The notes under the pieces were generated by a model. The model made no database searches and was not told the origin of the DNA. It was given only the letters and a program-made list of their open reading frames with translations. A program made the position numbers and the translations under genes. From Dyella mobilis (lineage in GTDB: Bacteria; Pseudomonadota; Gammaproteobacteria; Xanthomonadales; Rhodanobacteraceae): a stretch of DNA of 64,000 nt. The stretch spans positions 62,001 to 126,000 of the forward strand of contig NZ_JADIKF010000034.1 of the NCBI RefSeq assembly GCF_016904945.1, written 5' to 3'. How positions within the stretch are numbered: position 1 is the stretch's first letter; each line of letters opens with the position of its first letter. Positions 19,570 to 28,694 of this stretch are shown here, one piece after another.

Positions 19570-20417
19570 TCCGCCTGCCCTGCTTCTTCACGCGCACGCA
19601 GATGCTGCGCCACGCGCAATTGAAACAGAAGCTTGGTCACCAGCAAACGCTCCTCGACCGGCTTCTCGACCAGGTCGTTGGCCCCGGCGCGAATCAGCGC
19701 GGCCTGGTTGTCGGGGTTTTCGTCCCCCGTCATCACCAGCACCGGCAGCTTGCCCTTGCCGTAACGAAATTCGGTGCGGATGAACTTGAGCAGATCGCCA
19801 CCCGTCAGCTCGCCTTTCAGGCTGACGTCGGTAAGCACGACGTCGGCGCCTACGGTGCCTTGCGCACGCTCCGCTTCCAGCATCGCCAGCGCATCTTCCA
19901 CGCTGACCACGTGTCGCACGGTAAGGCCGATCTTTTCCAGCATGCGGCGGGTGGCCAGGGCCACCACGCGGCTGTCTTCCACGTAGAGCACCACGCCCTC
20001 GGCGGAGCTCTCCGGCCGCACGTAGCCGCGAATGAATTCGGCCAGAGCCTGGAACCCCAGCGACTTGTCGAAATAATCGGTAACGTGCTCGCCCAGGACG
20101 CGGCGATGCAGGCGATCGTCCACGTCGCCGGACACCACCACGATCGGCACATAGGCCTGCGAACCGGATTCGCGCACGTGGCGCGCCAGCTCAAGCCCGT
20201 CCACGTCGGGCAGGCGCAACGCCACGGTGATGAAGTCGAACACGCCTTCGCCGAGCAGTTGCTGCGCTTCGCTTCCCGTTCCGCATCCCACGACTTCGGC
20301 CTGCGGCAACTCAGTCTTCAGCACGCGCGTGATCAACTGGCGGACGACTTTGGAGCCGTCCACCACCAGCACGCGCGGCGCGGCGCTGAGGTCGCGGCTG
20401 CTGATGCTTGCACTCAT
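19566..20417 (-). CDS. Dual-receiver response regulator, first receiver lacking the phospho-Asp
   Basis: A 283-aa protein made of two receiver domains and no output domain. In the second (about residues 142-270) the pocket is intact: E147/D148, phospho-acceptor D197 (LTDVSL) and K252 (EKPV). In the first (about 14-135) the acidic pair is reduced (VDGS instead of VDDS) and Ala66 stands where the phospho-acceptor Asp should be ([10 protein letters not shown]), although K118 is kept. This makes it a pseudo-receiver. The ATG at 20417 puts the first beta strand close to the N-terminus; the frame extends 27 codons upstream without homology. It is coupled to ung by a 4-base overlap. A scaffold or phosphate-relay role, as in other stand-alone dual receivers, is possible but not shown. 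Confidence 0.85.
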   Translation of the reverse strand: MSASISSRDLSAAPRVLVVDGSKVVRQLITRVLKTELPQAEVVGCGTGSEAQQLLGEGVFDFITVALRLPDVDGLELARHVRESGSQAYVPIVVVSGDVDDRLHRRVLGEHVTDYFDKSLGFQALAEFIRGYVRPESSAEGVVLYVEDSRVVALATRRMLEKIGLTVRHVVSVEDALAMLEAERAQGTVGADVVLTDVSLKGELTGGDLLKFIRTEFRYGKGKLPVLVMTGDENPDNQAALIRAGANDLVEKPVEERLLVTKLLFQLRVAQHLRAREEAGQAE

Positions 20418-20559
20418 CAAGAAAACCCCACCATCCCGGTCAAGCGTAGCTTCCGTGCCCACGCGTCGACGGGCACCCCCTGCGCCCGTTTGGCTCATCC
20501 ATCATGCACCAGAGTAGCGGTGTTGGGTTGCGAACGACTTCACCACCCGCCGAATCCGC

Positions 20560-21525
20560 TCAAACGGCTTGCCGCAATTGCCAGGCACTGACCAGCCGCG
20601 CACCCAGCCAGCCCAGGCAGGCCGCGGCGAACGGCACCGCCAGCAGCAGCCACGGCGGCAATCCGCCCACCTGCAGCTTGCCGCCATAGGCCTGGCTGAG
20701 GCGCCCGACCGGTTCGGCCAGCGCGAACTCGATCGCCAGGGCCAGCCCCACCGCCAGCAGACCACTGAACAGGCCGTACCAGATACCCGCGTACAGATAA
20801 GGGCGGCGCACGAAGGCGCGACTGGCGCCAATCAACTTCAGCACCCCGATTTCATCGGCGCGACTGGTGATGTCCACGCGCACGGTGTTGCCGACCACCA
20901 GCAGCACCGCCAGCGCGAACAGTGTGGCCAGGATCAACACCGCGCGGTTGCCGACGCCCAGCAAGGCATCCAGGCGCTGCCGCCACGTGCCGCTGTCTTG
21001 CACCACGTCCACGCCCTGCATCGAACGCAGATCGTCGACGAGGTGACTGGCCGCATCGGCGGAGATGCCGTCCTGCGGCTGCACTTCCAATACATAAGGC
21101 AGCGGATTGTCGTCCAGCGCATGCAGCGAATCGGAGAAGCCCTGCATTTTGCTCAGCTCGTCCAGCCCCTGCTGCGGGGTCTTTACCGCGACACTCGCCA
21201 CGCCGTCGTGTTGCTCCACCTGTTTGGCCAGCAATTGCGCATTGCCGGCGACCTGGTCGGACTTCAGAAACACGCTGATCACTTGGTTGCGACCCAGCGC
21301 ATCGCCCAGCGATTGCACATTGGAAAGCAACAGATAGAAAGCCAGCGGCAAGGCCAGCGCCAAACCCATTACGGCGATGGTCAAGAGGCTGCCGACCGGC
21401 TTGACGGCAAGGCGGCGCAAACTTGCCGCGGCGCTCCAACCATGGTGCTCGCGCCAGCTCGACAACGGATGGCGATGGCTGCGCTCGCTGCGTACGGGAG
21501 CTTGAACTTCGTTGGGTGCGGTCAC
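20560..21525 (-). CDS. ftsX: Cell-division protein FtsX
   Basis: Membrane partner of FtsE, 321 aa. The FtsEX complex sits at the divisome and transmits ATP hydrolysis to activators of peptidoglycan hydrolases. There is a cytoplasmic N-terminus with many charged residues, a first membrane segment (about 45-70), a periplasmic domain of about 120 residues, and three C-terminal segments with the FtsX signature (EIGVLKLIGASRAFVRRPYLYAG). The GTG at 21525 overlaps the ftsE stop by 4 bases (GTGA). Confidence 0.95.
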   Translation of the reverse strand: MTAPNEVQAPVRSERSHRHPLSSWREHHGWSAAASLRRLAVKPVGSLLTIAVMGLALALPLAFYLLLSNVQSLGDALGRNQVISVFLKSDQVAGNAQLLAKQVEQHDGVASVAVKTPQQGLDELSKMQGFSDSLHALDDNPLPYVLEVQPQDGISADAASHLVDDLRSMQGVDVVQDSGTWRQRLDALLGVGNRAVLILATLFALAVLLVVGNTVRVDITSRADEIGVLKLIGASRAFVRRPYLYAGIWYGLFSGLLAVGLALAIEFALAEPVGRLSQAYGGKLQVGGLPPWLLLAVPFAAACLGWLGARLVSAWQLRQAV

Positions 21526-22199
21526 AGCACTTCCTCCGCTGACACATCCGCAACCAGGCGCCCGTGATCCAACACGACCACGCGTTTTCGCATGCGCTTG
21601 ATCAACGGCAGGTCGTGGCTGGCGACCAGCACGGTGGTGCCAACCTGCTGGAACTCCGCGAACAACTCCATGATTTCCACTGCAAGCTGAGGATCGAGAT
21701 TGCCGGTTGGTTCGTCGGCGATCAGCACGCTCGGCTTGGCGACGATGGCACGCGCAATGCCGACACGCTGCTGTTCGCCAGTGGAAAGGGACGCCGGCAA
21801 CTGGCGCTCGTAATCGAGCAGGCCGACTTTCTCCAACGCGGCACGCACGCGCCGGCCGCGTTCCTGCGGCGCAATGCCACCGATCACCAGCGGCAACTCG
21901 ACGTTGGCAAACACCGTGCGATCCATCAGCAGGCGATGATCCTGGAACACCATGCCGATACTGCGGCGCAACTTGGGGATGCCGGACTGGCCGATCTTGG
22001 CCAGGCTTTGCCCGTCCAGCGTGACGTGCCCGTGCGAAGGGCGTTCGATCAGCGCCAGCAACTTGAGCAAGGTGCTCTTGCCTGCGCCGGAGTGGCCGGT
22101 CACAAAAGCCATCTCGCCCTTGGCGACTTCGAACGTAAGCTGGGAGAGGGCTTCGTGCCCCCCTTCATAGCGCTTGCTGACTTGATCGAAGCGGATCAC
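21522..22199 (-). CDS. ftsE: Cell-division ATP-binding protein FtsE
   Basis: ABC-type ATPase of the FtsEX divisome complex, 225 aa from the GTG at 22199. That start gives the family N-terminus (MIRFDQVSKRYEGG) and has GAGGG a few bases upstream; another GTG four codons earlier (22211) is possible. Walker A GHSGAGKST, signature LSTGEQQRVGIARAI, Walker B VLIADEPTGNLD and the switch His (VASHDL) are all present. It forms a two-gene unit with ftsX. Confidence 0.95.
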   Translation of the reverse strand: MIRFDQVSKRYEGGHEALSQLTFEVAKGEMAFVTGHSGAGKSTLLKLLALIERPSHGHVTLDGQSLAKIGQSGIPKLRRSIGMVFQDHRLLMDRTVFANVELPLVIGGIAPQERGRRVRAALEKVGLLDYERQLPASLSTGEQQRVGIARAIVAKPSVLIADEPTGNLDPQLAVEIMELFAEFQQVGTTVLVASHDLPLIKRMRKRVVVLDHGRLVADVSAEEVL

Positions 22200-22312
22200 C
22201 GCGTCCCTCACCCTTGAACGTCAATGGCGGGAAGGATAAGGGATGGCTTGATGTTGTGCGCGCCTTTGCTCATCGCCTCGCCACTCGTTTCCGACGGCGA
22301 GGCGATCTCGAT

Positions 22313-23980
22313 TCAGCGGCGGCTGAACAGTTTTACCAGGCGGCGGAAGAAACCCTGCTTTTTTGCCGCAGGCGACTCGCCGGAAGGCGATTGCGCCACA
22401 ACCTGCCGCGACGGGCGGTTGCTGCCCGCGGCGGGAGTCGCTGCCTGGTTGGCGGCCACCTCCACACCGGGCGCTGCGTCCGGCCGGCGCCGGCCGCGTC
22501 CGCCGCGACGACGACGGCGCTTAGCCTCGCCGGCCACTTCGCCTTGCGGCTGTTCAGAAGGCGCAGGTGCGGACTGAGCCGGGCTGTTCACCGCATTTTG
22601 TTCGGCACGCGGCTTGCGCTGGCGATCCTCGCGGCGACGCTCTTGCGGTGCGCCGGAACGCTCCCCGCTACGACTGCGACTGCCACGGCCATTACGGTCA
22701 CGCGAGCCACCCGACGGTTTGTCTCGCGACACGACCTTGTCGCCGAACGCAGCACTGTCGGCCGCCGCATCCGCCGCGAACTGCGCGTCGATCTGCTTGG
22801 GCTCCGGCATCGCCAGCAACTCCGGCCCGATGGCCGCAGTGGGAATCTTCTGCCCGATGTATTCCTCGATATCCGGCAGGGACATCGCATACAGGTCACA
22901 GGCGAAGCTGATCGCATCGCCTTCGGCGCCAAGGCGCGCGGTGCGACCGATGCGGTGCACGTAGTCTTCGGCATCCTGCGGCAGGTCGTAGTTGAAGACG
23001 TGGCTGACCGCGGGAATGTGCAGGCCGCGCGCGGCGACATCCGTGCAGACGAGGATATCCAGCTGACCGTCCTGGAAGCGCTGCAGCAGCTTCTGGCGCT
23101 TCAGCTGCGGCACGTCGCCGGACAGCGCGCCGACACGATAGCCCTGGCGCTTTACCCGGTCGGTGATCTTCTCGGCCGCCGCCTTGGTATTGACGAAGAT
23201 GATGCTGCGCTCGGCCTTGGTTTGATCCAGCAGGTTGAGCAACAGCGGCATCTTCTCTTCCTTGGCCGGGAAGTAGACCAGCTGGCGCACGCGGTCGGCG
23301 GTGACGTTGTCGGTTTCCACCACCAGCTTCTCGGCGTTGTGCATGTGCTCGTAGGCCAGCTCGAGCACGCGGTGCGAAAGCGTGGCAGAGAACAGCAACA
23401 CCTGGCGCTGCTCGCGCGCCGGCAGCCGACGGAAGATGAAGCGCACGTCCTTGATGAAACCCAGATCGAACATGCGGTCGGCTTCGTCGACCACCATTAC
23501 CTCGACGCCGTTGAAGCCGAATACGTTCTGCTTGTGGTAGTCGAGCAACCGGCCCGGCGTGGCGATGATGATGTCGCAGCCGTCCTTGAGGAGTTGGCGC
23601 TGCTTGTCGTAATCGACGCCGCCGTAGATCAGCGCGGTGCGCAGCCCGGCATAGCGGCCGATGTTCTTGGCATCCTTTTCGATCTGGATGGCCAGCTCGC
23701 GAGTCGGCGCGATCACCAGCGCGCGCGGATCGGAATCTTTCCGCTCGGCCACCGCCGGCTGGCTCAGCAGGCGATTCATCAGCGCGACCAGGAAGGCGCA
23801 GGTCTTGCCGGTGCCGGTCTGTGCCTGGCCGGCGACGTCGCGGCCGGTCAGCGCAACCGGCAGAGTCAGTGCCTGGATCGGCGTGCAGCGTGCAAAGCCG
23901 GCTTCGTCGAGGCCTTTTTGCAGCAGCGGGTGCAAGTCGAATTGGGTGAAGAAGGTTTCTGTGAGGACGGTTTGGGACAT
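22313..23980 (-). CDS. rhlB: ATP-dependent RNA helicase RhlB (DEAD-box)
   Basis: RNA helicase that, in gammaproteobacteria, works with RNase E in mRNA decay. 555 aa. The Q motif TPIQALTLP, Walker A AQTGTGKT (53-60), DEAD (165-168), SAT (198-200) and the C-terminal HRIGRTAR are intact. [20 protein letters not shown] is typical of RhlB rather than RhlE. The last 140 residues or so are disordered, very rich in Arg/Gly/Ser/Pro and Ala, and longer than the E. coli tail (421-aa protein); they may bind RNA or RNase E. It is divergent from trxA-rho, an arrangement known from other gammaproteobacteria. Confidence 0.94.
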   Translation of the reverse strand: MSQTVLTETFFTQFDLHPLLQKGLDEAGFARCTPIQALTLPVALTGRDVAGQAQTGTGKTCAFLVALMNRLLSQPAVAERKDSDPRALVIAPTRELAIQIEKDAKNIGRYAGLRTALIYGGVDYDKQRQLLKDGCDIIIATPGRLLDYHKQNVFGFNGVEVMVVDEADRMFDLGFIKDVRFIFRRLPAREQRQVLLFSATLSHRVLELAYEHMHNAEKLVVETDNVTADRVRQLVYFPAKEEKMPLLLNLLDQTKAERSIIFVNTKAAAEKITDRVKRQGYRVGALSGDVPQLKRQKLLQRFQDGQLDILVCTDVAARGLHIPAVSHVFNYDLPQDAEDYVHRIGRTARLGAEGDAISFACDLYAMSLPDIEEYIGQKIPTAAIGPELLAMPEPKQIDAQFAADAAADSAAFGDKVVSRDKPSGGSRDRNGRGSRSRSGERSGAPQERRREDRQRKPRAEQNAVNSPAQSAPAPSEQPQGEVAGEAKRRRRRGGRGRRRPDAAPGVEVAANQAATPAAGSNRPSRQVVAQSPSGESPAAKKQGFFRRLVKLFSRR

Positions 23981-24336
23981 GAATGGGAGTCTGGTGCGGG
24001 CTGGCGCGGAACGCCCTGCCCGGTCCCGCGGTCAGTCTGGCAACCTTGGGACGGGTGGATGGATGCGGTGCGCTCTACAGCTGCACCGAAAGGCGCCACG
24101 TCCCGCCGGCATAGGTGAATGGGCTCGCGGAGCCACCTCACCTATGCCAGCCGGACCTGCCGCCCTGCCCTTGAATCGCTTGAATCGCGTCCCGACTTAC
24201 GCTGGAATGGAACCCTGCCGCAACGGCACCGCTTCCATTCCCGGACCGACCCGCGCCTCATGGGCATTTCTATAGTGTAGCTGATGATCGGCACGCGGTC
24301 CTAAATCCCCCCTACCCGCCTACCTCGGAGACCACG
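23981..24336. other. Divergent intergenic region between rhlB and trxA
   Basis: A 356-bp gap with no credible gene on either strand. It contains a strong compound hairpin (24108-24148, listed separately). A TATAGT hexamer at 24271-24276 could be the -10 box for trxA, but no good -35 is found at the expected distance. Confidence 0.6.
24108..24148. repeat. Nested inverted repeat (REP-like hairpin)
   Basis: Outer arms GGCATAGGTGA (24108-24118) and TCACCTATGCC (24138-24148) pair perfectly over 11 bp; inside them GGCTC (24122-24126) and GAGCC (24130-24134) form a second stem with a GCG loop. There is no T-run, so it is not an ordinary terminator. Confidence 0.7.
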
Positions 24337-24663
24337 GTGAGCGAACTTATCAGTCACGTGAGCGACGACGCCTTCGACCAGGAAGTGCTGAAGTCCGATA
24401 CCCCCGTTCTGCTGGATTTCTGGGCCGAATGGTGCGGCCCCTGCAAGGCCATCGCCCCGACCCTGGAAGACCTTGCCAAGCAGTACGAGGGCAAGTTGCG
24501 CGTGGTCAAGCTGAACATTGACCACAACCAGAAAACCCCCCGCACCTATGGCGTGCGCGGCATCCCGACCCTGATGGTGTTCAAGAACGGCAAGGTGGAA
24601 GCCACCCAGATCGGTGCCGTCAGCAAAGGTCAGCTGGTGCAGATGATCGACAAGGCGCTCTGA
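24337..24663 (+). CDS. trxA: Thioredoxin 1
   Basis: Cytoplasmic disulfide reductase, 108 aa, the standard length. The active site WCGPC is at residues 31-35 within the strand FWAEWCGPCKAIAPTLE; the cis-Pro loop GIPTLMVFKNG is present. Start is the GTG at 24337, with CGGAG about 8 bases upstream. rho follows on the same strand after 153 bp, as in many gammaproteobacteria, possibly with its own promoter and leader. Confidence 0.97.
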   Translation: MSELISHVSDDAFDQEVLKSDTPVLLDFWAEWCGPCKAIAPTLEDLAKQYEGKLRVVKLNIDHNQKTPRTYGVRGIPTLMVFKNGKVEATQIGAVSKGQLVQMIDKAL

Positions 24664-24816
24664 GCGCCATCGCAGTTCGCCTCGCTGCGCATGCCCTTTA
24701 CGGAGCTGCGCGGCGAGTGCTAGATTCGTCAAGTCGGGGCTGTCCTGCCCCCTCGCGCGCTCCGCGCAACGCTCGTCCTCCCTCCTGTCATCAACGGCGC
24801 CCCGTGAGGTTTGCCC

Positions 24817-26610
24817 GTGTCCGATATCGAAAGCAAAGTTCCGTCCGACGCCAATAGCGCCGAAGCCAAACCCGTGAGTGAAGCACCTACCCGCACACGT
24901 TCACCGCGACGCTCTGCCGCCAATGCCGGTTCGGCCGCTGAAAAACAGCAGCCGCCGGCGGAAGTGTCGGCGCCGCCCGTAGATCGCCCGGCGCCCGAAC
25001 GCACCGAGTCGGCGCTGCCTCCGTTGCCGCCGCCTCCTGCCCAGGAGTCGCTGCGCTACGGCAATGGCAATGGCAATGGCAATAACGGCAACAGCCAGAA
25101 CACAGAGTCCCAGGAGCCACGCGAAAACGCGCAAGGCGGCCAGAATGGGCAAAACAATGGCGGCCAGAACCCCTATCAGGGTCAAGGCAACAACGGCCGC
25201 AACGATCGCAATGACCGCAACCGCCGCCGCCGCCACGAACGCGGCGGCCAGCGCCCGCAGGGTGGTCCGGGTGGCGGCGGCCAGCCGCGCAACCCGCACG
25301 GTTTGCCGGTGGACGACGAGAACGCGGATATCGGCAGCAACGACCGCGTCATCAATCTCACCGAGCTGAAGCGCAAGAACCCGGTTCAGCTGCTGGAGTT
25401 CGCCGAGTCGCTCGGCATCCAGGAAGGCGTCGCCCGCCAGCGTCGCCAGGATGTGATCTTCAATATCCTCAAGGCCCACGCCCGCTCCGGCGGCGGTATC
25501 TGGGCCGAGGGCGTGCTGGAAATCCTGCAGGACGGCTTCGGCTTCCTGCGTTCGGCCGACGAGTCCTACCTGGCCGGCCCGGACGACATCTACGTGTCGC
25601 CCAGCCAGATCCGCCGCTTCAACCTGCGCACCGGCGACTACATCACCGGACGCGTGCGTCACCCGAAGGAAGGCGAGCGCTACTTCGCGCTGCTGAAGGT
25701 CGACGACATCAATGGCGATCCGCCGGAAGCATCGAAGAACAAGATGCTGTTCGAAAACCTCACGCCGCTGTTCCCGCGCAAGGCTTTCAGGCTCGAACGC
25801 GGCAATGGTTCGAGCGAGGACATCACGGGACGTATCCTGGACCTGGTTGCGCCGATCGGCCGCGGCCAGCGTGGCCTGATCGTGTCGCAGCCGAAATCCG
25901 GTAAGACGATGATGCTGCAGAACATCGCGCAAGCCATCACGTACAACCATCCGGATGCGCATCTGATCATGCTGCTGATCGATGAACGTCCGGAAGAAGT
26001 GACGGAAATCGCCCGCACGGTTCGCGCCGAAGTGATCAGCTCCACCTTCGATGAACCCGCCGTGCGCCACGTGCAGGTGGCCGAAATGGTGATCGAGCGC
26101 GCCAAGCGCCTGGTCGAGCACAAGAAGGACGTGGTGATCCTGCTCGATTCGATCACCCGCCTGGCCCGTGCCTACAACACCGTGGTGCCCAGCTCCGGCA
26201 AGGTGCTTACCGGTGGTGTGGATGCGAACGCGCTGCAACGCCCGAAGCGTTTCTTCGGCGCCGCGCGCAACGTGGAAGAAGGCGGTTCTCTGACCATCAT
26301 CGCCACCGCGCTGATCGATACCGGCAGCAAGATGGACGAGGTGATCTACGAAGAGTTCAAGGGCACCGGCAACATGGAAGTGCACCTGTCTCGCCGCATC
26401 TCCGAAAAGCGCGTGTATCCGGCCATCGACATCAACCGTTCCGGCACGCGCCGCGAGGATCTGCTGATCGAACCGGACTTGCTGGCGAAGATCTGGATCC
26501 TGCGCAAGCTGCTGCATCCGATGGACGAATTGGCAGCGATGGAATTCATGCTCGACAAGATGAAGAACACCAAGTCCAACGACGAGTTCTTCAATTCGAT
26601 GAAGCGTTGA
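24817..26610 (+). CDS. rho: Transcription termination factor Rho with long low-complexity N-terminal extension
   Basis: Hexameric RNA-dependent ATPase that ends transcription. The core from about residue 177 is normal: Rho N-terminal helix domain ([23 protein letters not shown]), cold-shock RNA-binding fold with GFGFLR near 240, Walker A SQPKSGKT at 357-364, and the C-terminal secondary RNA site. Total length is 597 aa against about 420 in E. coli, because some 175 disordered residues precede the core. They run from a Pro/Ala/Glu part into repeats of Gly-Asn, then Gln/Asn/Gly and an Arg-rich block ([16 protein letters not shown]). The GTG at 24817 has GAGG 10 bases upstream; a TTG two codons earlier is less likely. 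A strong intrinsic terminator follows the gene. Confidence 0.96.
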   Translation: MSDIESKVPSDANSAEAKPVSEAPTRTRSPRRSAANAGSAAEKQQPPAEVSAPPVDRPAPERTESALPPLPPPPAQESLRYGNGNGNGNNGNSQNTESQEPRENAQGGQNGQNNGGQNPYQGQGNNGRNDRNDRNRRRRHERGGQRPQGGPGGGGQPRNPHGLPVDDENADIGSNDRVINLTELKRKNPVQLLEFAESLGIQEGVARQRRQDVIFNILKAHARSGGGIWAEGVLEILQDGFGFLRSADESYLAGPDDIYVSPSQIRRFNLRTGDYITGRVRHPKEGERYFALLKVDDINGDPPEASKNKMLFENLTPLFPRKAFRLERGNGSSEDITGRILDLVAPIGRGQRGLIVSQPKSGKTMMLQNIAQAITYNHPDAHLIMLLIDERPEEVTEIARTVRAEVISSTFDEPAVRHVQVAEMVIERAKRLVEHKKDVVILLDSITRLARAYNTVVPSSGKVLTGGVDANALQRPKRFFGAARNVEEGGSLTIIATALIDTGSKMDEVIYEEFKGTGNMEVHLSRRISEKRVYPAIDINRSGTRREDLLIEPDLLAKIWILRKLLHPMDELAAMEFMLDKMKNTKSNDEFFNSMKR

Positions 26611-26634
26611 TTTCCTGCAGCGCGTAAACGACAA

Positions 26635-26667
26635 AAGGCCGCCCGGCAGAATCGGGCGGCCTTTTTG
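26635..26667 (+). terminator. Rho-independent terminator of rho
   Basis: Perfect stem AAGGCCGCCCG / CGGGCGGCCTT followed by TTTTTGC, 25 bases after the rho stop. The MITE-like element begins immediately behind it. Confidence 0.9.
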
Positions 26668-26803
26668 CTAGGGCCTGTTAGCACTATTTTCGTAGCTCGC
26701 GTTGTCGTTGAGCGGCCGTCAGGTGGTAGTGCGCGGCACTGACTTGGCTGGCGCGCAAACAGCTCCCGGCGCGGGCCACGAAAATAGTGCTAACAGGCCC
26801 TAG
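26668..26803. mobile_element. MITE-like element, 136 bp, perfect 26-bp terminal inverted repeats
   Basis: The ends 26668-26693 and 26778-26803 are exact inverse copies over 26 bp. Each begins with CTAG followed by GGCCTGTTAGCACTATTTTC. The inner 84 bp encode nothing credible. The outer CTAG at both ends could be a 4-bp palindromic target duplication, since CTAG fits the YTAR target of IS5-type transposases, or the tip of the repeat. A half copy recurs at 36074-36109, so the sequence is dispersed. It is probably moved in trans by a transposase encoded elsewhere; none is in the window. Confidence 0.75.
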
Positions 26804-26808
26804 TCGCA

Positions 26809-27606
26809 TCACAATCGGGCGAGATAGGGGCCAGGATCCACGCGTTCGCCGCTGCGGTGAATTTCAAAATGCAGATGCGGCCCGGTGGAACGCCCGGTCG
26901 ATCCGACCTTGGCAATCTGTTGCCCTGCCTTCACGTTCTGCCCTGCTTTTACCAGCAACTTTGAGTTGTGCGCATAGAGCGTTTCGAAGCCGTTGTGATG
27001 GTTGATCACCACGACGTTGCCATACGAGCGATCACCCGAGGATCGAACGACGGTACCCGCAGCGACCGCATACACCGGCGTACCCGCGGGAGCCGCCAGG
27101 TCGATGCCTCGATGAAAAACGTGTCCCTTGCCGAGCGGATTGCGGCGACGGCCGTATTCCGACGAGATGCGGGCCAGCGCCACCGGAACGTGGGTTTCCA
27201 TCCGGTGAAACTTCGCCACTTCGTCCTCCGGCATCGGCTCTTCCGTATCCGAAGTGATCTGTTCGCCCTGGGCTGGTACGTGAAGGTCGGTCGATGCGCC
27301 GTAGAGGCGCGTGAGCGTACGGAAATAGCCTCCCGGCTCCATCGTCGCAGGATCGGCGTCGTGGGCTGCTGTCGCGTAGGTGCGCCTGGAAACATTGGCT
27401 TGCGAAAGCCACGACTTCTTCGGCACCTGCAGAAAATCGGGCTTGCCTTCCGCGCCGAGCGCGCCTGCGCCTGCCTGCGGTGCACTCGCTTGCGCCGCCA
27501 GAACGGTGCCCGCCGCGAGCCATACTGCCAATGCGCTGCCGGCCATGGCTGGCCATCGAAGCGTAGATAGGCCTTTTTGGATGGAAGAAAGACTGACCAT
27601 CGACAT
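26809..27606 (-). CDS. Secreted M23 (LytM-type) peptidase
   Basis: Peptidoglycan endopeptidase-type protein, 265 aa. A signal peptide spans about residues 1-40 (hydrophobic stretch MAGSALAVWLAAGTVLAAQA). After a linker of about 100 residues comes an M23 domain with metal ligands H165 and D169 (HRGIDL), and H244/H246 (GPHLHFE). The metal site is complete, so it is probably an active hydrolase rather than an activator. Several in-frame ATGs exist; 27606 has GGAAA 6-10 bases upstream. Its stop lies only a few bases from the MITE-like element. The upstream leader carries a perfect 24-bp palindrome. Confidence 0.88.
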   Translation of the reverse strand: MSMVSLSSIQKGLSTLRWPAMAGSALAVWLAAGTVLAAQASAPQAGAGALGAEGKPDFLQVPKKSWLSQANVSRRTYATAAHDADPATMEPGGYFRTLTRLYGASTDLHVPAQGEQITSDTEEPMPEDEVAKFHRMETHVPVALARISSEYGRRRNPLGKGHVFHRGIDLAAPAGTPVYAVAAGTVVRSSGDRSYGNVVVINHHNGFETLYAHNSKLLVKAGQNVKAGQQIAKVGSTGRSTGPHLHFEIHRSGERVDPGPYLARL

Positions 27607-27996
27607 CGGTTTCCAACGGCGCAAAAGCTCCGAACCCTTCGTTCAGGGGGAAAGCAACTGCGGGGGAGGTTTGAGCGAGGGCATCCGTCGTCTCGCCTGC
27701 GATGCACCGCCGTCCTTGCAAGGACGGCGGGTGCCGATCGCCATTGGGCCAAAATTCGCTCTCGACGAATATCGGACCGGCCCCAAAACGCGCCCAAAAA
27801 AAGCGTAAAAGCATTGATTTAGCTGAATAAACGCCCAATTTAATGCACTGGTGATGCCGCAATAACCCTCCGCTCACTTCATTCATCTAGGACATCGCTG
27901 TCAGCAAGTGTCACGAAACCACCAGGTCATCCGCCACTCTGTGTCGTCGGCGCGTCAACTGCTAGGATCTTGCGACCCCTCTTTCTGTTGGCCGTA
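27607..27996. other. Divergent intergenic region between M23 peptidase and response regulator
   Basis: A 390-bp gap. The left third holds a perfect palindrome (27707-27730). The centre (about 27795-27850) is AT-rich relative to the genome and is the likely promoter area for one or both genes. I see no convincing gene; the short open frames here are shadows. Confidence 0.55.
27707..27730. promoter_or_regulatory. Perfect 24-bp palindrome upstream of the M23 peptidase
   Basis: CCGCCGTCCTTG is followed directly by its inverse CAAGGACGGCGG, with no loop. It lies 100 bases upstream of the peptidase start. It could be a binding site for a dimeric regulator; the absence of a loop and T-run argues against a terminator. 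Confidence 0.55.
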
Positions 27997-28662
27997 ATGC
28001 GCATCCTGCTAGTTGAAGATGATCCCCTGGTATCCGATGCCATCGTGCGGGGCTTGGCCACCGCCGGGTACGTAGTCGATGCCGTGACCGATGCCGAATC
28101 CGTCCAAGGCCGCCTGGACACCGCCCACTACGATCTCGCCATCGTGGACCTGGGGCTGCCCGGCGAAGACGGATTTTCCCTGGTTCGCCGGCTCCGGCGC
28201 GACGGCAGCCCGTTGCCGCTGTTGATCGTGACCGCCCGCGACGGGCTGGACGATCGCGTCAATGCGCTGGATCTTGGCGCCGACGATTACCTGGTCAAGC
28301 CGTTCGCCCTGCCTGAGCTTGCTGCACGCTGCCGCGCCCTGATTCGCCGCGCCACCGCAGCAGCAGCCAACGAGATGGTGGTCGGGCAGTTGCGCATCGA
28401 CCTGGCCGGCCGCCGCGCCATCGACAACAACGGCCGCGTGCTGGAGCTGACTCGCCGCGAGTGGTCGATCCTCGAATGCCTCGCCCACCACAGCGGTCGC
28501 GTGGTAAGCAAGGAACGGCTGATCCAGGCGATCGTCAGCTGGGACGAGGAAATCTCGGGCAACGCGATCGAGGTCCACGTTTCCCGCCTGCGCGCGAAGC
28601 TTGGCGAAGCCGCCACCGTGCGCGGCATCCGCGGCCTCGGCTATCGCCTGGATGACGCCTGA
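27997..28662 (+). CDS. OmpR-family response regulator (QseB/PmrA-like)
   Basis: 221-aa receiver plus winged-helix regulator. The receiver has E7/D8/D9, phospho-acceptor D51 (IVDLGLPGEDG) and the Lys in LVKPF; the DNA-binding half ends VRGIRGLGYRLDDA. The ATG at 27997 gives the family N-terminus MRILLVEDD; a TTG nine codons upstream adds a hydrophobic stretch not seen in this family. The kinase gene follows after 32 bp on the same strand. The target genes are unknown; the divergent M23 peptidase is a candidate. Confidence 0.93.
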   Translation: MRILLVEDDPLVSDAIVRGLATAGYVVDAVTDAESVQGRLDTAHYDLAIVDLGLPGEDGFSLVRRLRRDGSPLPLLIVTARDGLDDRVNALDLGADDYLVKPFALPELAARCRALIRRATAAAANEMVVGQLRIDLAGRRAIDNNGRVLELTRREWSILECLAHHSGRVVSKERLIQAIVSWDEEISGNAIEVHVSRLRAKLGEAATVRGIRGLGYRLDDA

Positions 28663-28694
28663 GCAGCGTAAAACGGTTTGATACAGGCGGCACG

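Noticed and set aside
24271..24276. trxA promoter from the TATAGT box
   Set aside because: No acceptable -35 at 16-18 bases; mentioned only within the intergenic entry.
26668..26803. CRISPR or tandem repeat array
   Set aside because: Only two inverse ends with one unrelated centre; no direct repeats or spacers.
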